From positions 7,646,495 through 7,710,494 of the forward strand of contig CP053150.1 in assembly GCA_014607495.2 (NCBI GenBank): a stretch of DNA of 64,000 nt. The letters are read 5' to 3'. Position numbers and translations under genes: made by a program. This document shows, piece by piece, positions 12,555-24,621 of this stretch. Positions within the stretch are counted from its first letter, which is position 1. Each line of letters begins with the position of its first letter. The DNA comes from Carposina sasakii (taxonomy: Eukaryota; Arthropoda; Insecta; Lepidoptera; Carposinidae). The notes under the pieces are model-generated. The model was not told where the DNA came from. It searched no databases and saw only the letters and a list, made by a program, of their open reading frames with translations.

Positions 12555-13336
12555 TATAAGTACTTACACTCCAGCGGCTAATTGATTTAAACACATTACG
12601 ATCCAGAAGCTTTTCCTTTTTTAGCTACGGAGTAAATTTGAAGATTTTATTAATATGGTCCAGGTTATCCTAATTTCCCACTTGCACCAACTCTTTATTC
12701 CGAAGAATGAATCCGAAGATTTATTTTAAATGAAGTTTTCTTTCAAAACAGCGTGATATATTCTAATTCGTTGATAACAACAAATCTAAGATACGCTAAC
12801 ACATTAGTTAGATGCAAGTGGGGCTAAAAATAAAGTGAAGAAAAAAATACGAACCGGAACACGCTTGTATTAAAATGAATTAACTTAAATAATGTCAGAG
12901 CTATCATTAGATTGATGGTTGATTGTTTGACAGTTACCTACTCTTATATGCTCTATAAGAACTACAAGGTTGACGATCTCTGGCTGTCGTGTTCACATAC
13001 CTTAGTACATAATTTATTACGATAGCGATAGATCATAAAGTTATTATTTTTTATAAGAGATAATTAATAAAGTTTGATAGGTAATAAACTTGTAGTCTTG
13101 TACTCTTATATTAATAAGAGTGGAATAGAGATGGAATAACTTAGTTCACGGTCTACTCCTAAGTACTAAGTTATATACAGGATAACAGAAGGGGCATGTT
13201 AAACGAAATATGTAAATAACCCACTATAAAAAAAAATCCGTCTACAAATTTTAAGACCAAATTTTAATCTCTGAAGTTTTGAAGTTTATTCACACAAGAT
13301 TGTAAGTAGATTAGGAATATGTCCATGTCCTAGCAT

Positions 13337-13590
13337 CATCATCATCATCAGCCTATTGCAGTCCACTGCTGGACGTAGGCCTCCCCCAGGGCACACCACA
13401 AGACTGCCATGGGCAGGCGGGTTGGTGACCGCAGTTTGTATTTTGGACTATGTTGTCAGTACGGGAGGCGCTGCTACCTACCTCCCGGAATACCTTAATC
13501 GCCTCGTACGATACCCACGGGCAGACATGGGGTGGTACGAATTCTACTCTGCCGGCACCACTCGTCCTTCCATATTCGAAGGAAAATAAC
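13337..13590 (+). repeat. Lepidopteran interspersed repeat with (ATC)n end
   Basis: It starts at an ATCATCATCATC run, continues CAGCCTATTGCAGTCCACTG and GACGTAGGCCTCCCCCAGGG, and ends near TCTGCCGGCACCACTCG. A near-complete minus-strand copy is at 24070-24330 and a short one at 8722-8782. It resembles the 3' part of a retroposon. An open frame of about 77 codons here is repeat sequence, not a gene. Confidence 0.65.
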
Positions 13591-13702
13591 TTTCAAGTCT
13601 GAAATATTGTGGACAGGGTCTCCATAGCATAGAGGAATAAGATACCAGATTGCAGACAGAGTTGGTTTCAGTATTATGACACTTATAGAATATATTTTAT
13701 TA

Positions 13703-13808
13703 TAAAATTATTAATAAAGAAATGGAAAAAATTCTTCACCCGAGTGGGAATCGAACCCACGACCACTGCATACCGTGCCAGTTGCTCTAACCACTGAGCT
13801 ACCGCGTC
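13703..13808 (-). mobile_element. tRNA-derived SINE
   Basis: On the minus strand it reads GACGCGGTAGCTCAGTGG (A box) and then GGTTCGATTCCCACTCG (B box). After that comes an AT-rich tail AATTTTTTCCATTTC...ATTAATAATTTTAT. The acceptor ends do not pair, so it is a SINE head rather than a functional tRNA. Family members: 42555-42652 (B box plus tail) and tails at 871-905 and 4735-4775. Confidence 0.8.
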
Positions 13809-14495
13809 AATTACTCGGATGACGAATTTTACCATCTCTTTTCTAAATTTTCTATATTTTATTAATTAAGATTAATTGGTGGAAGTAGCACATTTCAACT
13901 TTTAGTGACACTAAATAGTGAAAGAGCAATCGTTCTTATTACCAATGCGTTCAACGCATAGCATTGCATTTAGAGTTAGCCGGTATAGGATATCAAAGCC
14001 GTCGTTAAAACAAATAATTATCGATTATAGTAAATTAATAACAAGTAACGTACATGGTATACATTTTTACATCAGTCATTTTATACCCACGCATACTACA
14101 ATAATACAAATATTTTTTATTTCGAAAAGCATAAGGCTCGGCGCCATTAAACCCTGAGCATGCTATTAAAATCAGGTAATTTATAAGGGACCCTTACAGA
14201 CATTACTTAGGTTCGACGATTGCATCCCACCTGATTCGCAAAGGCCCGATCAAAACTGTTATTACTCCGCCTGTAATGAGTAAATTCCTGACCAGTTCAA
14301 CGACCTCCGAAAAATCGCGATCCTTTGTCGTGCCGTGTGAACGATGCAAAGTAAACACCATCAATCGAAGATCACGGTACAAAGCAATGGATCCCATTTT
14401 TCATGAAGCTTGTTTATACGGACAGGCCATCACAAAAGGAGAAAAAGCTCTGTTATCTTTTGAACCTAATGTAGAGCGTCGTCGTGTAAAAATAT

Positions 14496-14501
14496 TATAA
14501 A
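14496..14501 (+). promoter_or_regulatory. TATA box candidate for the CLIP protease gene
   Basis: TATAAA followed by GGCGCGG sits 109 bases upstream of the ATG at 14610. That would place transcription start near 14526 and give an 85-nt leader. Inferred from position only. Confidence 0.45.
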
Positions 14502-14609
14502 GGCGCGGTTGGATGAGGTCGAAGCATTTTGCGAGCCGACTCCTTACGGGCCGCACATCCTCGCGGCGTGTACCCGGCTTTCCCGGTGAATGTAGCTTTC
14601 TGTACCACG

Positions 14610-17600
14610 ATGTCTGTAAGGACCACGTTGCTGGTCCTAGCGCTAGGATTCTTGGCTAAGAGCAGTGTGTCACATGATGATACCGGCTTCTCATCAAAGG
14701 ATGGCGCTTTTTACACCGAAGATGCCGTTATTTTGAATGGTAAGCTGTTAATTTAATTTTATTACATTAGTTATATAATTAAGAGCCTATAATAGCATTT
14801 AGATATGCGTATTTTAGTTAACGTCACATGTAGGGCATGTTATACTGTCGTTTGTATTGTACGCGCACAAAACAATGCACACCGCATTCGACAGCGTATG
14901 GGGTTTTGAGGCTAGAGAAAGTTAAAATTAGCAAAAGAAATGTCCGGTAAAAGCGATCAATACATAACTATAAATCGGACTATTTAAGTCAAAGTAGAAC
15001 ATTTTACTTTCAGTATTTCGGTTGTATATAAGTTTTTTTAAATTTTATAGGATACTGATGCACGCGATTTCGTCCGCGAGGACTACAAAATGTAGTCTAT
15101 GTCCTTCTCCGTATTCCTAATTTCATAAGATTGGTTGAGGAAATAAAGCGTGAAGATCAGGAAACAAACTTACTTTCACATTTATAATATTACAGTTGGG
15201 ATTATAATTTTTTGTCGAGTATTTCTCTTTTTACTGACCCTGATGTAAACCAATTAATAGGCAGTGGTCGACAACCTGCCCCCGCTAGAGGCTCTCCACG
15301 TGGGCTAAGCTATTCTATTACTCGGAAATATCGTCGGGATCGATTCAATGCAAATGTTTCCCGCCCACGCTGCTCTAGCTTACACATCAATCACACATTG
15401 TCCACACCATCCTCCGTCCACCTAGAACATACCTGTTAAACTTTTTGCTTTCAAATGCGACAATCAGATCTGAGACAAGATTGAGGCAGCCAGCGTGACA
15501 AAGCTGACATTTTCCCGCATTAGACGACTGAACCCGGAATGCCGAGAACAATATTATCGATGTATTGACCGTTTATCAAATGCCAGCACATGGTCCATAA
15601 AAATACTTGCTAATTAAAGATCAAAATACCGAATCGAAAAGAGAACAAGAGCTAACTACGGCCAAGTTCAAGTTCTTGGTCAGTTTCAAGGTGCCGTGTA
15701 AATGACAACAACCTGGTTGTCTACGATGTGCAAGAACCCTAAGTCAATTAGTGCGTGGTAAGGAAATGTATGCCTTATCACGTACCAGCCAGGATCGCAG
15801 TTAACACTCCAAGTTAAATGTCGAGAATAGACTGGAAGCTGCATAAAAAACCATTAAAATGTCACAGAGAATAAAGTTTAATCACTGTGATGCTTCGGTT
15901 AGTTGTGAGGATGAGAGATTTAAGAGATAACTTTTTCAAGGTCGGCACTTTGCAATTCGTTTTTACAGGTGATGGAATATGAAATGATACATTTTCAACA
16001 TGCGTTTGGAACGCGTGGGCTAAGTTACTGAACTTTATGTGAAGTCACGCGGCTTTGTTCGACAAGGGTTTAGTGACACCAGATTTTGAGCTTATTAGCA
16101 TTCCATGATTATAGTTCGTCTTAAGAGTAATGAGTCACAGAGCGAGTACGGACAGTCATGTTCAGCATACAATAACAAACCAGTTTGGTAGCGTTTCCCC
16201 TTCAGGATCGTAATCGTATCGACTCATGTATTGTTTATGTACGTATGCTCAATGGAATCCGACAAAAACATAAAAGTCGAAACCGTTATGTTGCGATCCG
16301 AAATAACACTTGCAAGTTACGAGCCATCCGTGAGTAATCGCTTTGATCGCTATATGAATTTTAATTTCGATATCCATAGGCAGTATCTTCTGGAGAATTT
16401 TATATGGTATTTTTTCAATTAAAGTTGGTATAGTTACAGAAATCAAGGCGAAAATATATCACTACGTAATCTATCTTAATCAACAACAAAATATAAACAG
16501 TATTTTTAAAATGTTCTTATCCGTTATACTTCTCGCCTCCGTAAGTGATTGACATTGATTGAATTGCCGTAAACCAAATATAGATCTCGTTTTCAAATAA
16601 ACCTCATCAATATTAACCTGAATCGATAGTGGTTTAACCAGATCCCTTACGGGTTATGAGTTTATCAAAATAAGCATAATTACGGTACTCATTAGTAGGT
16701 ACGTACGTGAACTAAAACTTAAGTAAGACATAAGTAAACGATTATGATAATTATGGTCTGCTTAAGTTTATTTAATTACCTACTTTATTTATAATAATGT
16801 ATCGAGTACCTAAATCCTGAAATATTTGTGTCCCGATATATGGTGCTTAATATTGTAATAGATGTCTGTTTAAACGCGGTAGCACTAAGTGCTTCTTTAT
16901 CCTCGATATCTATGTACATTTCTATTGACAAACCGACTGGGCGGATTTCGTTCGATGAACAGCGCGGTATTGTGACAAAAATCGTAAGTATACAGGATGA
17001 TTTTTGGTCGTCAACGTTCCCGAAAACTACGGAATCTCCTCATCATCACGATCATTTTTCTCCATTGAAGCATACCTGGAAAGTGTCTGGTTTCCAAAAT
17101 ATTAGGGTCCAAAGTTGAGTAAATAGACTGCGTTTTACTGCATAAATGCACATTGACGCGTGTAGCAAGAAATAATTTTCACGAGAAATAATTAATATCT
17201 GTCTATGAAAAAACTAGCATAAACACTGGATACTATAAATTTCGCCCGATCAAGTAATTGAAAAAAAAAATTACATTATTCCCCAATATTTTTTTGGCAT
17301 AAACTTATTTTATTTGATATATAGAGTATGTACCCTTCGTTAAGGGTGGCAACAAAAAAACACCCTGTATTATTCCACTAAAATGAAACTATATACGTTT
17401 TCTACAGTCCACGTAGACGTTGTTACGAGGAACAGCTCATTGATTATATTTGAGTAAAGGCAATAAATATACTCCGACTATTTTTCAGCGGCGGTAACGC
17501 GTGTGAAACGCGACGCTTCAAATAGCACTCGAGATGGGAAACAACTACTGTTTTTCAGACAGGTAAGAATTTCGAAAAACTTATTTATAACATACATACA

Positions 17601-20600
17601 TATAATCACGCCTTTATCCCTTACGGGGTAACTAGTAAAAAAATTGAAACATTTTAAAAGATCGGACAGAAAGCATAAGCGAAAGACACACTATTCTATA
17701 AACTCTACCATATCAGGTATCTATAATACTCATACCTAATAAATATTAATGTAGAAGTCTGCAATAAGTATGTCTGTCTGTTGCCCATGCCGGTAGAACT
17801 TCTGAAAGTCTGCTTGATGAAATATTTTTACCTAAAGTATCCTACTTTTTACAACTGAATATAGGAATACCCCGGAAAACATTTTTATTTTTTAAATTAT
17901 CTCGGCTGGAGTCGCGAGAATCAACTTGCATATGTATAATTTCAAGTTTAACATAGTAAATCTATAATTATGAATATTCATTGAGTGGGCTCTCAGATCA
18001 TGTGTGAGCTGGTCAGTTATGTACCTACTCTACTTCCATATTAAATTGAATTCATTGCCAGCTTCCTACCTCTCAACCAGTATTGCAAAATGCTTACAAA
18101 TACATGCTTTTGTTTTCTCACGGTCCTTTAAAAAAACTCGATTTACTTCATGAAGCAAAAGCTACTAGGTAAGTAATCTTTTATTGCAATACCGAAATTT
18201 CATATTGTTTATATCGTTCTTAGGTGCAGCAAGTCGACGAAGCAGCTTTCGGCTTGGATTGTGAAACCACGATAGGCAAGAAAGGCGTCTGCAAAACCTT
18301 TCACGACTGCTACCCTCTCTTGAAGGTAGCTGACGTGGCAGGCTTCGACGGCTGGGTTATGGGCCATTACGACACCTGCAGTTACGTTGCTGGTGATAAT
18401 ACTGAGGTAATGGATTCTAAAACGAGCTATATACACTATAGGTACTGCGCAACTAATCTTATTTACATATACAAACGGCTGTTCTCGAAACGAGGTAGAC
18501 AGAACTGCTAATGCAGCTGATGTATTCTAGTGAAGCTCCGCATCAGAACAGGAAGCCAAGCCACGCATACATAAGCACAGGAATGAATATAAAATCTTCC
18601 ACGAGTAGCAAAAAACGAGATAACTAGCTGGCTAGAAAGACAATTATTTTTTTCTGGAGAATGTCTATAACACGACACAGCACTATGCACATAGGTCAAA
18701 CACAAACTTAAAAATAGGTTACGACTTTGGTAACAAAGAATCTTACATAAAAAGAAATACAAAAAGCTCTGGTTGCTAATTGCGATCTGTTTATTTATGC
18801 GAACATCACTTATTACCGATTACAAAAATGACGCAACCAAAGCATGGTATTAACAAACGTAAACCAAAAGTTAAAGAGTATATATAATACGAATTCCAGA
18901 TAACCAACTCTCCTAATAAAAACACTTCCGTCTCCTGAAACGATTTAAATAATAATTTCAAATTGACTAGGTATTCGGAATATGCTGTACGGAACCCGTG
19001 AGCACTCCCCCGCAGCAGGAGCCCGATGTACAGAGATTAGGGATCCTGCAGCCCGCAGTGCCAATGCACCTCGCTCCTATGCAATATCAGCTAGCTGGGT
19101 AAGTTCTATAATAGTCAACAACACGGTCCCATAACAGGTAACTAACGATATCGCCATCAATACAAATAAACATCTAATAGATATTTGAAATCTTTTGTAT
19201 AGGTACAATAATATAGTTTCCTAACACGACCATGCGTAATTGGACTGCATCTTTATTAATTTTCTGCATATCTTTTCAATTTCTATAGATATTCCTAACA
19301 GTCTTCTATCAGCTTTGGCCGGACAGTGGCCCATAGTGAACGAAGCAGCAGTTAGGCAAATCCCAGCGCAATGGCCGCCACCACTGCCCACACACCCGCC
19401 TAACCACACTCCTGCTACGCATCCACCAGCATTTGGTAATTATATCCGTAGCAATGATAACTTGAGCCTTTTCTTTTTAGACGATTTGTAACGTTTTGGT
19501 CACCTTGTAAATCTCATAGTCTTAAGGCTTGATCAGAGAGCTTACCGCCATATAATTACGTCGCATTGTATTTTGTATTGTCCATACTGTCACACTGAAA
19601 ATACAACGTTAGAGCGTAAAAAGCTAACGCCCTGCCGAGCGTTAAATACGCTCTCTGCTTGGGCCTTAGATTAGGCTGCGTTTCTACTAAGGCGGAGCGG
19701 AGAGGAGCGGTGTTTAGCGGTGCATGAATTGACCCAATCACTTTGTTCGAAATCTCTTCAATCTCTCAGAAAGAACATACCTCATGTTGTGATTGGTCAA
19801 ATCATGCACCGCTCCTCTCCGTTCCGCCTCAGTGGAAACGCAGCCTTACATGATGATCGTTTTACGAAATTCGTGCTTGCCCTACTGATGTTCGATTAGA
19901 CTAATGATCTTAAATCTGAATCATTTTAGCGGCCGGATTTCCAGCTTCAACGACAACTACAAAACGCCCAGCGTATGCTCCGGCTGCCACTACATGGGCA
20001 ACTAAACCACCAAGCACAACGAAGCAGGTAATGATAATGTGATTAATACAAGCAAGATTACACGACAGGAGTCCACCATACATACAGACCAAACTAAATC
20101 AATTGCAGATTAATATTTTTTGTAGTAGAATGGTAATCTTTCCAATAGATGGTAACAAATTTTATATACTGTCCAATGTATCTCTTCTAAATGATCTTTC
20201 ATTTAAACAGACTTGGCCAGGAGCATATCCTACTCTACCGACTCAGCCTCCTTCGCAGCCAGCGGTAGACGGCTCTTGTGGCGCCAAAAATGGACCCCAG
20301 GTAAGAACGACATTAGGAACAAACTTAAAATGTAACCTGTGAAATATACAGGGTTAATTTTAAAACATAAATAACCTCGCAGGACTAGATAGCTAAAATC
20401 ATAAACAATAACATTTGTTCTACGAGTTTTATCATATAAAAACCTCGCAGGACTAGATAGTAATCTATATTATTACTGATTATTCCCTTTACCCGTTTGG
20501 TCTGGGTCCCTGAAACTGAAACAATGTAACATTTCTGTGTCTACGAGTTTTATCATAACTCAATACATTAATTAAAAATGATTTTCCAAGCTTTTATTGT

Positions 20601-22657
20601 ACTGTCGTGACGTTTGTAAGTCTATGTTCCATTCGTAGGTATACGAAAAGGTTGACGCCCGCGATCGCGCGCGCCTCAGTATTATGTACAGACTTAAGAA
20701 CATTCAGAGGTAATATTAAATTGATATTTATTTTTGTATGAAAGTAAAATGTGACAAATTATGTATCAAAACTCGTAGAACAAATGTTGTTGTTTATGAT
20801 GGTAGCTACCTACTCTTGCCAGGTTATTTGTGTTTTAAAATAAACCCTTTATAGTGAACGCTTAACCAGATCCCAGAGTATTAAAAACTACATATTTAGT
20901 ATAAGTTTTTTTATAAATTACCACTAACGAATTAAAATATGCATACAGCCTCTGCCTAACTCTATTATTGTATTGCAGACCTACGAAAGTACGCAAGACG
21001 AGGAGCGTATCGTGGGCGGACACAACGCAGACCTCAACGAGTGGCCATGGATAGCGGGGCTCTTCAACGGCGGCCGGCAGTTCTGTGGTGGATCCCTCAT
21101 CGACGACAAGCATGTGCTGTCGGCGGCGCATTGTGTGGCACAGTCAGTTTTACATACATACATAAATAGATGGATAGTTTCAGTTTGATTGCTCTTCTTA
21201 TATGTATAATGGATCGTATAATTGCAGCATGACGTCATGGGACGTCGCACGCCTCACAGCCAGGCTAGGCGATTACAACATCAGAACAAATTCAGAAACT
21301 CAGCACGTGGAGAGGAAGATCAAACGAGTCGTGAGACATCGAGGTTTCGACATGAGAACACTGGTATAACTTATGTATCTTAGTTTAAACATAGATTATG
21401 GGAGAATTCATGACTTAAGAGTATCGTCTCTTTATCAAGAAGCAAGAGTAGCAAGAAAGAAATGATCACTTTGCTATATTTCATTGATGGGATACCTTTA
21501 CCTATATGTGGTACGGAGTCTGAACCTACAGAGTTATACACTTCAAACAACAAAATACCAAGGGTCCTTAATTGACATTACTAAGATCACACGCTTACAG
21601 ATTTGTATGCATCGGACAAAAACGGCTCTCAGTAGTGGTGCAACATGCTATGCCGCTCCATACAATTTTGTGGAAGCGGGATCAATGTAGCAAAAAAGTT
21701 CTTAAATCTGAAATTCTAAATAATTTATCTTCCAGTACAACGACATAGCGATACTGACGCTAGATCAGCCAGTGACGTTCACTAAGAACATCCGACCGAT
21801 ATGTCTGCCGACGTCGGGTGGCCGAGGCGCGTACTCCGGTTCCATTGCCACCGTCATTGGATGGGGAAGTTTGCGAGAAAGTTAGTATAGTATATTTTAG
21901 TTAATGTCAACAAAACGCAATGGTAAACCATCATTCTGTTTAACATTACCATGAACTCTTAAGCAGCATTGTTTCGTAAAATAAACAAGCAAACATATTT
22001 CTTTAGTAAGTACATAAATGCAACTGCGATGCAAATAAGAGTCTAATTTAATGCGCTTCGAATTCAGGTGGACCTCAACCCTCGATCCTCCAAGAGGTTT
22101 CCATCCCTGTGTGGACCAACCAAGAGTGTCGGCTCAAGTACGGTGGCGCTGCTCCCGGCGGCATTATTGAGAGCATGCTGTGTGCTGGCAAAGCTAGCAT
22201 GGATTCATGCAGCGTAAGTTACGATTTATAATGTATTAACCATATTAGGTATATGATGCATTTAACCCCAAAATCTTTTAAAGACAGATATATCATAACA
22301 TAATGTTCGCTGCTTGCATTTGTATGTATCCAGTTCTTCTAAACAAAGGAACGGACGGTGTAGGGCCTGGCGGTGGTGGGAGATCACCAGTTGAAAATCA
22401 TCTATCTGTAATGTTGGGCGCTATATATAGAGCTATTATATGGAGTTGGAAGTTGTGGAAATATTCTACTTGATTATTTGACTTTATTTTATATTCGGCA
22501 GGGTGACAGTGGAGGTCCACTGATGGTGAACGAAGGCGGTCGTTGGACGCAAGTGGGTATAGTATCCTGGGGCATTGGTTGTGGAAAGGGCCAATATCCA
22601 GGCGTCTACTCGAGGGTCACTTCCTTCCTGCCTTGGATCTCCAAGAACTCGAAATAG
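14610..22657 (+). CDS. CLIP-domain trypsin-like serine protease
   Basis: Twelve exons: 14610-14739, 17489-17562, 18224-18406, 18971-19098, 19302-19435, 19930-20027, 20211-20300, 20979-21142, 21228-21363, 21736-21880, 22068-22213 and 22502-22657. All phases agree and give 527 aa. A signal peptide ([16 protein letters not shown]) leads into a CLIP domain with six cysteines: [19 protein letters not shown] and FGICC. A long Pro/Thr-rich linker follows, then the protease domain after the activation site DEER|IVGG. The triad is visible: LSAAHC, YNDIAIL and GDSGGP. Asp six residues before the catalytic Ser (DSCSGDS) predicts cleavage after Arg or Lys. CLIP proteases act as secreted zymogens in haemolymph cascades (melanisation, Toll signalling, clotting). 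The proclotting-enzyme-like CLIPD type seems likely, but the exact orthologue is uncertain. The domain is complete with no broken frame. Confidence 0.95.
15050..15197 (+). repeat. Lepidopteran repeat fragment in intron 1 of the protease gene
   Basis: It contains ATTTCGTCCGCGAGGACTAC and ends with ACTTTCACATTTATAATATT, blocks recurring in lepidopteran Helitron or LINE-type repeats. It is a partial copy without clear ends. Confidence 0.4.
16993..17367 (+). mobile_element. TA-flanked MITE, reference copy of the GGTCGTCAACGTTCCC family
   Basis: The 375-bp element starts CAGGATGATTTTTGGTCG and ends CAACAAAAAAACACCCTG, with TA at 16991-16992 and 17368-17369. The ends are imperfect inverted repeats. 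A TA duplication suggests mobilisation by a Tc1/mariner-type transposase. It lies in intron 1 of the protease gene. Other copies: 7081-7443, 8190-8706 and 59892-60289. Confidence 0.8.
19674..19845. mobile_element. PIF/Harbinger-like MITE, TTA duplication
   Basis: The 172-bp element has inverted ends GGCTGCGTTTCTACTAAGGC and GGCTGCGTTTCCACTGAGGC (inverted right end). Further inward both arms carry CGGAGAGGAGCGG and TGCATGA. It is flanked by TTA at 19671-19673 and 19846-19848. The 3-bp TWA duplication is the Harbinger signature. It lies in intron 5 of the protease gene. Confidence 0.75.
20349..20848. mobile_element. Inverted-repeat element in intron 7 of the protease gene
   Basis: The left arm (GGGTTAATTTTAAAACATAA, then TTTGTTCTACGAGTTTT) is inverted at the right end (about 20768-20848). 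Inside, the block AACCTCGCAGGACTAGATAG occurs twice in direct orientation (about 20380 and 20442). Arms of ~80 bp and a total of ~500 bp suggest a MITE. The target duplication is unclear. Confidence 0.6.
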
Positions 22658-22894
22658 ACATTCTAACAACATTATTATTAGTTACAATAGATAAAAAATT
22701 TAATGAAAACAAATTCGAAAGTAGCATATATTTTAGATAATTTACTCAAAGAGCGTATTAAACAATTTTATGAAATCAATTACTTTGAGAAAGACAACTG
22801 ACGAACTTGCTTTTCTCAATTAGTTGATGCTTTAGTTGCTCAGGTACTTCACATAGCATTTGTAGATGTATTTGTGCCTATTTTATAAGTATAA

Positions 22895-22900
22895 AATAAA
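22895..22900 (+). terminator. Polyadenylation signal of the protease gene
   Basis: AATAAA about 240 bases after the stop codon at 22655-22657. It is the first good signal on this strand. Confidence 0.5.
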
Positions 22901-23189
22901 TATTTTGTAGTAGTACTCCAATGTTTTTTATTTCATAATTCCTAACAATATATTAATTATTATTTAATCACGAAACTAACTAGACTAGCAAATACTACAT
23001 ATACCAAATCGTTCTATGTAACCGAAAACATAGCCCACTATAGAGTTTCTTTGAGGCGTAAAAACCATACTATCGGGATAAACACAATTTAATCTCAATT
23101 TTCTATGTATATCGACTTAACATCATAATTTATCACCAAATTGATCACATAACAATCAGCCTTCATAAAATTACAATGTGTCAAATATA

Positions 23190-23375
23190 AAGCTCGCTCG
23201 ATACCGACCAACGTTACACGGTGTAATGCATTCGCAGCGTGCATGTTACGCGATACGGCCAAGTACCAACCAAAATCTATATAAAAGCGTCTCGTTAATT
23301 TCCCCGTAACGCATGAATGCTCGCCATGTAACGTGTAAAATTACACCGCGTAACGTCGGTCTAAGAATCGAGCTA
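23190..23375. mobile_element. MITE with inverted AGCTCG...CGTTAC ends
   Basis: The left arm AGCTCGCTCGATACCGAC plus ACGTTACACGGTGTAA is inverted at the right end as AGCTCGATTCTTAGACCGAC plus GTTACGCGGTGTAA. No target duplication was resolved. Confidence 0.55.
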
Positions 23376-24069
23376 ACAAATATTAAAAGTATGGCACTAT
23401 GGCTGTCTTATTTATTAACTATGCTGTTTTGCTTGGCCTGGTTGATACAAGGTGTTTGATTATGCCAAAACCAGAAAGCAGTGAATATACATGAGTATGG
23501 ATTACGCCATATTCAACATGCCTATATTTTCTATTTTATAAAGCACAGTGTTGATAACCGAGCACCATTGTATAAGTAGGAAATCTGAATTTTTCCATAA
23601 TATTACCTATTTTATTTTCCAGTGGACTGTTTCAGTGTCTGGGTAAATCAAACAACTTTAGTATAGTCTATGCCTTGAAGTGTCTATGTCTACTTAACCA
23701 TCTATAAATATCACACTGGGATGAGGAACTCGCTATATAATTGTATCTACTTACGCAGTCTTCATTCTTTATTAGATTTCAAAGTTCGACACTTGTAAAT
23801 TTTGGAGAATGTTGCGAGCTGTAACAAAACAAAATTGTCTAATGTTACGACTTATATTAAAGGAAATATTTAAGGAAGACATACAGACTACTTAGTACGA
23901 TAAAATGCAACAATAAAACAGTACAAAGCCATTAAACTGTTTCCACTAATAAAATACAATATAATAATAAAATATACATACGTCGGGAAATTTAACATAT
24001 GTATTTACACAACTATAATATCCACATAGTCTATAATAATATCGGATAAGTATTGTACGATATTGGCCG

Positions 24070-24330
24070 CGTGGTGCCGGCAGAGTAGAATTCGTACCAC
24101 CCCATGTCTGCCCGTGGGTATCGTACGAGGCGATTAAGGGTTTCCGGGAGGTGGGCAGCAGCGCCTCCCGTGTTGACAACATAGTCCAAAATACAAACTG
24201 CGGTCACCAACCCGCCTGCCCAACGTGGTGACTATGGGCAAATACTCCCCATTGCAGTCTTGTGGCGTGCCCTGGGGGAGGCCTACGTCCAGCAGTGGAC
24301 TGCAATAGGCTGATGATGATGATGATTGTA
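24070..24330 (-). repeat. Lepidopteran interspersed repeat, minus-strand copy
   Basis: Reverse complement of the repeat at 13337-13590, from GCCGGCAGAGTAGAATTCG to the GATGATGATGAT end. Confidence 0.65.
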
Positions 24331-24621
24331 ATATCCGCTTCTAATGCTATTGGGATGCGATCTTTTGGAGTTGCATAACGCGACAGTGATGTAATTCGTT
24401 TGTTGGGCATGTTTTATATGCCGCTCCATTTTAATTTCATTTGATAGTACATACGAGTACTAGGTTACAGATATAGAAACAAATAGAGAAAACACACTGT
24501 AAGCGTGTGTCTCAACGTCATAAATACTCGCTAAGCATGCATTCTTTATACGATTCTGTCATCCCACTGAGTATTGAGGTAATAGGAAAAGAAACAAACA
24601 ACATTATGACGATGCCACGCA

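Larger units (their letters stand above)
22901..24621. other. Convergent intergenic stretch between protease and greatwall 3' ends
   Basis: No exon found. Contents: a partial CAGGGTGTAACA-family MITE (about 23010-23100), the inverted-repeat element at 23190-23375 and the minus-strand repeat at 24070-24330. The rest is AT-rich sequence with no recognised feature. Confidence 0.5.

Noticed and set aside
13739..13808. tRNA gene on the minus strand
   Set aside because: A and B boxes are present, but the acceptor stem does not pair and the unit continues into the shared AT-rich tail seen at three other places, so it is a SINE.
14276..14500. 74-codon open frame just upstream of the protease gene
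   Set aside because: No recognisable motif, and it runs into the probable TATA box of the protease gene.
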